A DNA stretch of 64,000 nucleotides, taken from NCBI GenBank assembly GCA_004194705.1, contig SADC01000534.1:1-64000 (forward strand), written 5' to 3'. Positions 36,201 to 45,200 of the stretch are shown here, one piece after another; position 1 is the first letter of the stretch; each line of letters opens with the position of its first letter. The stretch is from Ditylenchus dipsaci. Lineage: Eukaryota > Nematoda > Chromadorea > Rhabditida > Anguinidae. A model generated the notes under the pieces. The model was given only the letters and a program-made list of their open reading frames with translations, did not search any database and was not told the origin of the DNA. Made by a program: the position numbers and the translations under genes.

Positions 36201-39200
36201 GCCTTTTTTATTTTTTTGGCCGCCTTTTTAAATTCATAATAAAAAAATAGAATTTCGACGCCTTTTTGAAAAATTGGCCGCCTTTTTTGTTAATTGCTTT
36301 TCCTACCAGCAAACCAACTATTTTGAGGCATATTTTATGCAGACTACATGAATCTCGGTAGTGAACGCGGTTATTGCACTAATTTTCACTGTTTTCTCAG
36401 TGGTTCATGCTGTTTTTTTCTTAAACTCAGCTGTCTTCTTACGGCACTTATTTTACTTTGATTTTTAGCCTTTTATGTGACTTATTTTCTTGTTTTTTAG
36501 GTAATTATAACATATGCAAGTAAGAAGACCTCAGGGGCTCGAAAAAAGGCGTGTCGCAAGTGTTTGGAACGTTGGATCAGAGCAGGTTTTCAGGTTCACT
36601 CGTCAGGTATATTCAACTTTTTAGCGCAATCTTTACTGCAGCTTGGCAAAGTCGTCAACGTGTGTAGACGTCAATGCACATTTTTGGTCTATGTGGAAAC
36701 TATTCACTTTGTCAGGCTGTATGTGGTTGAGGTATCACTCTCTATGCGCCTTCGTGCTCCAGAACCAAGGCGGTATGGCTAGACCATAGTAACATAACTG
36801 CCGGAGCACGTTAACTTCTATAAAAGAGGCTGCCTAGCGAGAGTGGTTATAAGTCACAATTTATTTTACCAAAATCGTCTTCTGTATTTATATCATTAAT
36901 TTTCAGGTACAATGAGTCATTCAGGTAGTGTAAGGATTGTTGCCGTCGTTTGAACGACGTTTTCCAGTCGGGACAATACGTTTCAGATTGAAACGTATTG
37001 CGCCTAAAATAAGTCTAGTTTGAAATAGTTTATTTCAAACGTTGATTTGTCTTGTCCAGAAATACTCGACATGGCGAGCAAGTTTCATAGATCATCATTC
37101 TTTTTGCTGGATTTTGATTTATGGAGCGTGCTCAATCAAATATGTTCGAGGTTAGTTATTTAAATTCTATTAGTTATTCGTCCAGTCAGTCGACTCTGTC
37201 CAGTTCATTTACAGGACTACAGTCCGACATTTCTAAATTGAAAGGCCCAAAGAAGGCTCGAGCTGAGACTCAGCTACAAGCTCTCTTGGAAACATTAAGA
37301 GTCCAGAATACTCCAGCTAAGAAAGTTACTATTGAACTTATCGATGACTTCGAAGTTCCAGATATCTATAGTCCAGTTAACAAGGAGTCCTCCGACGGAC
37401 TTCCTCTTGTAATTCCAGATAACGTTGGACCGAACACGCAAGTCTCTTCCGAACTGCCTGCAGATGATGCTCCACGGGACTCCCTCCGTATGGTTCCGGT
37501 CCTCGCCTCCAGCTCGCGCTCCCACTTCGCCGGTGAAGACGACACTCCAACTGGTTCTCTATTGGTGCCTGCTATGGGAATATGGGAAGTGGTCCAGTCC
37601 AGTCTACAGCCAGCGGTCTCGTCTTCAGAAATCCGATTCGGCGACTCTCCAGCTTCTTCATCTGCTGCTATGGTGGATATCGATCCAGCCTCTCCAGTCA
37701 AGACGGAAGAATCTCCAGTCTCCAATAGTTCAATCGTATGTTCTGTTATGTCTGGTCCAGTGGACCCTACTCCCATATTGTACCATGGTGCTCCAATAAA
37801 CATACCAGTTAGTTCTACCTTTAAGGACAGAATGTGTCTTCGCTTTACTGTAGCTTATTCACATTAAAGGAATTTTCTCATGGTCAATTATTAGGTCAGA
37901 AATCGTCAGTAATCATAATCTACCAACTACCTGACTATCACATAGAAAGACCTGATAATTTCAGAAAAAAGTGAGAAAAGTCGTTTAGGCCCTGACTTAA
38001 TCACCCTGTCTCGGGTCGAATTTGAAATTGGACAACAAGTTAAAATTTGAAGACGGTGAATATGGAATCGGCCGTGCTGAACACGGATCCGGTGTCAGAA
38101 TTTGGTTTTTCTCAACACAAACGCCAAAAATTGAAATTCCGCGCAATTATCCGTCGCGGAATTATCTGTCGCGGAATTGTCTCCCGCGGAATAGTCGCCG
38201 TGCCGATTTGAGGGCGTAAATGATAAAGGTTAATCATTTTTTCTGTGGCAAATTCACTTTTTTTTTGTAGCAAAAATGTTTTTTTTTGTGGCAAATTTAC
38301 TTTTTTTTGTAGCAAAAATGTTTTTTTGTGGCAAATTTTTTCTGTAGCTAATTCACTTTTTTGTGGCAAATTTAATTTTTTTGTGGCAAATTTATTTTGT
38401 AGCAAATTTACTTTTTTTGTGGAAAATTTACTTTTTTTTTGTGGAAAATTTACTTTTTTTTGTAGCAAATTTATTTTTTTCTGTGGCAAATTTACTCTTT
38501 TTTGTAGCAAATACGATTTTTGTCTGTAGCACATATACTCGAGTTAGTGTGCTTATTTATTCATCCGAAATTCTCAAAATTGGTATTCCGAGTCTATGAA
38601 AGACTTGGACTTCATGAAAGACAAGTGGATTAATTGCTGGTAAAGCTGCTGGGCTCTAGGTCTAATCTAGCACACACACCTGGCACTCTCTCGGCTGCTT
38701 CATTACTCAACAACCTCTGATGGATAAGTATTAAAATTGTGCAAGCTTACCGAATTCACCGTAAATACAATGCATGATGATAATTCTATTAACCTTAGCC
38801 ACACTATGCTCCACCACTTTGGAAAGAGCAACACTTCAGTCCGTACGTTTTTGGATCTTAACGGGCTTTTTCTTGTGAAGAAAAGAGTGTCGGCCAAAAT
38901 AGCCGGGTACAAGTGGGATCTTCTGCCAACTGCCTATGATTTTTCAGGAATTTGCAATTTTCGGGTGCTGGACCAAACCGAAATTCACAGTTCACATTTC
39001 TTGAAAATCGGTTTCAGTCTAAAAAGACTGAAAACAATACGCGGGTTAAGTGTATCGACAGATATATATATGTTTCTGAAGTTTTTAGAAATAAATAAGC
39101 ACACTAACTCAAGTATATGTGCTACGGACTAAAATCGGATTTGCTACAAAAAAGAGTAAATTTGCTACAGAAAAAAATAAATTTGCTACAAAAAAAAGTA

Positions 39201-42200
39201 AATTTGCCACAAAAAAAGTAAATTTGCCACAAAATAAATGATTAACCAATGATAAATTCGAGGGCGTAAATGAGTATTTTGAGGGCGCAAATGAATTTTA
39301 GCCTTCAAGAATGGTTCGGTCATAACATATTATATGTGTTCATTAACTGTTTTTGAGGTTTTAGTTATCTAAATTGTTAGCTGAAAGCTCAAAAAGAATT
39401 TGGGTTTTCACCGATCTGCGGAAGCCCATGACAAAATTTTCTAAAAATGGTGCAATTTTTACGACTCACCCTGTACAGTCAACCCGATATAACGGCCCTC
39501 CTAGGAACCGGCCATAGAAGGCCGTTATATCGAGGGGCTGTTATATTGGAAGGCCGTCATATCGAGTTTTTCTTGACGAAATTGTCATAGGGGGGCGTTA
39601 TATTGAATTTGTACCCTTTTTACTGTGGAACAAAACTACTAAACTCCAAATAGAGGGTCTTTATATCGAAGGGGTGGTTATATCGGGGGCCGTTATGTCG
39701 AGGGTTGACTGTCCTGTATTAATTATCCGGCCCCCTCTATTCAAAATCGTGTTGTTAGCATTGTGTTTTGACCTATTTTTCGAAGCTGTTCTTAGGCAAA
39801 TAAACCGTCATTTTGTAGTCAGAGAGATGAGCTACAAAAGGAGTAGGAGATTACCTAAGACTGTCCTCGAAGATGGGTCAAAACCGCAATGCCAATGAAA
39901 TGCCCCTGAATGAGGAAGGACAGATTTCAGGTTATACGGTAATTTTTCGAACCGCAGAATACGTCTAAGAAGTCAGGATTTTAACTCACAACTTTAAAGT
40001 AAAAATCTTTCACCCACCTTAATATAACTAGAAGACAGATTTTCTGTAGCCAAATTGGCAGAACAGGAGCAACTGGATGAAGGTGGACTACTTCTTTCGC
40101 CATCTTCCTCTCCTTCCAAATCGTCCTCTTCCATAGAGCTGATCAGGGAAGCGCCGGCTGAACTCAACAGCACTCCACCTTTAGATGGTAGACTGGCAGC
40201 TGCATTCTGGTGGACGTATGGAGGCACTATACTAGCTTCATTTCCTCCTACAACTAGAATAAAACTACTTATTTTTGGAGGACGCAACCGACTCGCCAAC
40301 GCGAAATACTGGCCAACGCCATGACTCGCTAATGCGAAAAACTCGTTAAATCCAATACTCGCCAACGTCAAATCTCGCCAACAAAAAATTCGATTGGGAC
40401 CGGCAATAGGGGGCTGTTAAATCGAATTTTTCGTTTGTTGAGTTTTTCTATGGCGAGTTTTGCCGTTGGCCAGATTGGAAGTTGGTTACTCTTTCACGTT
40501 GGTGAGTTTTTCGTTGGCGAGCTGGTTGCGTCCCATTTTCTTGAAAATGTTCACTTGAAAAAATTCGTACCAGGGTAGGCAAACTGACAGCCAGCTACTG
40601 AAATTTGCTGATTTTCTTTGCTGACCCCAGGGGATCCCATCAACAGGGAGGTTTGAGATGGAAGTTTTCTTCCACTCCTGCCTGGACTCCTGTGAGCCGG
40701 CCAATTATTGTTTGATGGAATCTGAAAAATACACGGTTTTTATGTATAATTTTACCATCTTCCTGAATCAAAATGTAAAAGTAATAAAAAATTTCTTCTT
40801 TTAAATTGCTGGCTTTTAATCAAAAGGTCCAAAGTCAAAAAGTGTCTCAAATCGTGCCTTGTTCTTTTAGAGCCTATTTTACAAGTTTTTCTTTAAGAAA
40901 AGAAATCTGCTCACCTGTTCCCTAGTCTGATTTGCAGGAATTGGATAAGTTATAGGTTGTCCCGTCCTAGACACTCCTGAAACAACATGTCCTTGGGAAA
41001 AGTGGACTGCTGAGTTGGGTGGGGTTAAACTAGGTGGATTATTGAATCCTGGAGACACTTCTGATTGCTGGCCAAACGATTCATTGGTGTTTACTCTCAA
41101 GTGGCTGGCTGCACTGGATGGCAGCGATGGACCTCGCTGCACATTGCTGCGTGCATGTGGTCTGGGTGGAGTGCTTTGCTGTTGGATACTGGAACTTGAC
41201 ACAGCTGGGTAGTTGGGGCAACTTTCGCGATGGACTAATTCTCTTCTTGTTAGGCTGGACTGAGTAGGGGCATAGGGATGGCTGGTTGAATCAACATGAT
41301 TGAAAGCATGGGTGGATAAAAGGTCAGGCGTGGAACACCACTTAGAACAGCAGATATCTGGGTTGCTGCTTGTGTGCAGGGGAGTCTAAAAATTGTTGGT
41401 AAAATTCTATATGAGTTTCGTTATTGTTTGTTGCATTCTCTTAAAAAAGGGGGGGGGGTGCACATCGAGGAGCGAATATTTTGGACTCTCAGGTTCGATT
41501 CCCAGTAGGTGCACACCCCTCTTTATCCCCTTTAATTTACAAGTTTGTAGTCAAAATGATCCTCACACTCTTGGCTATCTAACGAGATTATCAGAGCATG
41601 ATAACACAACATCTGGAGCTGATTTACAGGCTAAGACCATAGTTGCACGGGCGCCGGCGCCGGTTCGGCGCCGCATAATTTTTGTCCTGAAGAGGGCGCC
41701 GGCGCCGATAATTTTGATCAGTCGGCGCTGGCGCCGACTGATCTTTTTTTGATGCTTTTTTTCTTTGGTTTTTGATGCTTTTTTTTTCTTTTTTGAAAAA
41801 TTCAAAATTTTTCTATAAGAATTTTTATTACTTTTTCAACAGAATAATTTGTTCAACGAGACAAAAATGTGTCCATTAATTAGGTCATTGTCAAATATGT
41901 TTAGTGATTTTAATCATTTTACCGGTTTTACATTTTACCGGCGCCGAACCGGCGCCGGTTCGGCGCCGGTTTGGTGCCGCACAAATTTCAGCCTGAAGAG
42001 GGCGCCGGCGCCGATTTTTTTGGCCGTGAAACTATGGCTAAGACCTGTTAAATCTACGAAAATCGATCATTGCAAGGGTTTTTCTTTTACTAATTTGATT
42101 GATATTTTGTGAATTTTCTTACAAGTAACATTTTTCAGATACCGAAATGTAGCTAAGATTCTGGGATTTCATTTGAGCTATTATACACAGAGAAAGATAA

Positions 42201-45200
42201 TATGTAGTTAGAGCTGAAATTTGAAAAATATCCAATTGTGTCCAATTCCACGGTATTCTACCCAGGACTGTCCAGGAACTTTTCGGTATTATTTTGGAAC
42301 GGACGTTTTTTTTGCACTTTTAATTTGCACGATCATTTACAACCTTATACTCAAAATGTAGCCTTGCTTCCATGCGCCATTTTCAGTATATGGTTGTAAA
42401 TTGCTATGTAGTTAAAATTGTAAAAACGTCAGTTTCGAAATAATACTAAAATCCTACCCCTCAAAATACTCATGTCTTCCTTGGTCAAACCTTCGATAGC
42501 TACCCAACTTTTTTGCAGAGATTTTGGTGTGAAAATATTCTTATCTGATTCTTCATGGAATTTTTGTTCTAGAAAGTTACTAAACTAGTCGAGGATTAAA
42601 TAAAATTGGTAGAGATTGAAGCGATATAAAACTAAGTAAGCATAATTTTGGCTGGTTTTCTTTCATTTGGATGGTCATTTACTTGAAATCCCGAAATAAG
42701 GATATTTTCTGAGAGCAAAACAGTGCTAAAAAGGCTTGCCATCAATTGCTCGATAGTCTTTGGCCCTAGAAGCCAGTAAACGTACTAAAATATAGAGTAA
42801 AAAATAGGTCATGCATCCACGGGGATTCGAACCTGGGAGTTCAAAATATTCAGTATCCAAAAGCTCAAAATCGACCTCAAATTTTTAAGATTTTTGGCGG
42901 TTTGAAAAATAAACCCATAAAAGAAATACGCAAAAACAAAACAAAAAAGATCACATAAATTCAGGGTTCTTATACGTCCTTTTAAAAAAGATATGTCCTT
43001 TTTTAAGGACTCCAAATCTTTTACGACCAAAATCTTTTTTTGCTATAAAATGGCAATAAACGCTGTATAAAATGACTTTTTTCAAAAGTAGTCAAAATTT
43101 CCAAATTCCTTTTTCTGAAAAAAAATCTTAGAGCCGTGCATAAATCCTAAATTTTTCACTAATTTTCCAAAAAAAGTTGCAAAATTTGAGCCAAAAAAAC
43201 TTTTCAAAATTTCTGGGATGTACACTTGTCCGATTTCGTGACCAACCTTTTCATCAGAGTAATTAGCAGTTCGCTGATTTAGATTACTTCCAGGGGTATT
43301 TTCCATCCTCGGGTGGTTTGCTTTGCGCATCAAATGGGATTTTCCCCCATAATTTTTGGAACTGTTTGCTCCATTGAAGTTCGAATTGCTAGCAGGAGGG
43401 GTAGAACTGTTAGTTCCCAGCATGTGAATCTCAGGACTTGATCCTATTGACTGAAATATTTTGAATTTGAAAATCCCTTAATTAGTCCGGGAAGTCATAC
43501 TTTGTTGGACTTCCTCTCAGCCAATAGCTGTTTGAGAATTTCGCGTTGCTCCAACTTGAGCCAATCGGCATCTACCTGGCTGGCACCTGCGACAGCTGAA
43601 GAGGGAGGGGTTTGAGGCAGGGACAGGGCAGGCGGTCTACCTACATGATGCTGTCGATGGCTGGCTGTGGGGGGACGGTAGACGGGTGAGACTGCACCAA
43701 TTCCATTGCTACCCATCAAAGCGTTTTGGGTGAGGGTGGGAGTTGACACTGAAGGTGGTAGAATGAGTTGGCTGAGGGTGGATGACCGATTGCAGTTTAC
43801 CGATAGGGTAGCTAGAAATTTAAAATGTTAATTTTTTGAGGTGATACATTAGACAGACAGGGTGGAGTTAGTTCATAGGGACGGACTTTCGATATCTCCA
43901 TACATGGCTGGCAAAAAAAGTGAAAAAAAAGCCAACGTTTTCTTAGGAATGCAAATCGTAAGCAGATTTTTTTAATCAACAGTTGCTGTGTGAGACACGA
44001 TCGGTGCGTGGAAGTTTGAAACTTCTGTTTACCATTCTACAATGTTTTTAAATAGTTGTTCTTACCGGAAATAGGAGGATGACTAAAGGACTGGACGGAG
44101 TGCACCGTCGACTGGCAATTATGCAGAGAGTTGACATTGAAGAGGCTGGAAGTGTTGAACCTGTTCACCAGCAAATTAGAGGAAGAAGACAGTGAAGAAG
44201 CACAGGGTTGGTGGTGATGACCAGGGCAACACACTCCATTACCTGTAGAATTGGGGGCATGCCCATGTCAATGCTATTGGTCGTCCTGGTGGAGTGGATC
44301 TGAAAATAGGATCGGATCAATGAAAGGCAGAAAATTATCAACTATGCTTTCACACTTACATCAGCATTGGAGTGGCGAAATAACATTGGCTGCTGGGCAC
44401 CAAAAGTCCTGATACCTCCTTGCAGATTGTTGATGCTACACAAAACATTTTTTACACAGTCTTTATGGTAAAAACTAGGTTATGGCGGGAGCTTTGTCAC
44501 TCAGCTGCAGTTTTTTGCAAAAGTCAAAAATGAGATAAAATTAACAAATATTCTCATTGAAAGATCGGTAAAAATAAAAATATCCTGGTTGGGCTATGCA
44601 TTCCCTGCGTGTCCATCCCTATTAAAAATCTCATCAAATAAATACCTCATAGGGACGGACTTTTGCTGGATGGCATCAGTGGTGGCATACCTAAGCTGCC
44701 AGTTGAGAACCATGTTGACGTATTTGGACATGTCACAGTCTTCCTAAAGGAAGTGATTATTGCACGTCTTTATATAAAAAGGAGGGAGGACGCACCAGGG
44801 CAAAAACAGCAGAACTGCCATCCAAACACTTCACAGTCAGATTTCTTTTGAGTGAAGTAATATCCTTTATTTCTGGCCATCTGTAAATACTTGTTTCGTG
44901 GCGGGTGAGTTACCGTATTTCCTCTAAAAAGCGCCCCGGGGCGCTTATTTTTCAAACCCTCAAAAATCGAAAAATTTGGAATTCGATTTCGAGATTTTTG
45001 CGTGCTCAACCAAAATCCAAAAAGTGGAATCGGTAGAGCTCATGGGAGTTAATAAAACGTATCAAACAGCTTTGCAAAATATTGCTTTTACACTGAGATC
45101 CAGACCCTCGAAGTCGAGGGGGGGCGCTTATTAGAGCGGGGGCGCTTATTAGAGGAAATACGGTAGTTAGAATAGTCAGAAGGAAACAGACTTGTATTTG

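Noticed and set aside
37295..37803. Open frames on the minus strand opposite the retroelement gag fragment
   Set aside because: Shadows of the plus-strand frame, which has the family word bias and the better start context.
38112..38599. Repetitive frames with FCGKFTFF and LLQKKVNLP units
   Set aside because: Translation of the TGTGGCAAATTTAC word array in a fold-back element.
44037..44234. Separate short gene reading [19 protein letters not shown]
   Set aside because: It is the second half of exon 13 of the Pez-like gene after a one-base slip and joins in phase to exon 14.
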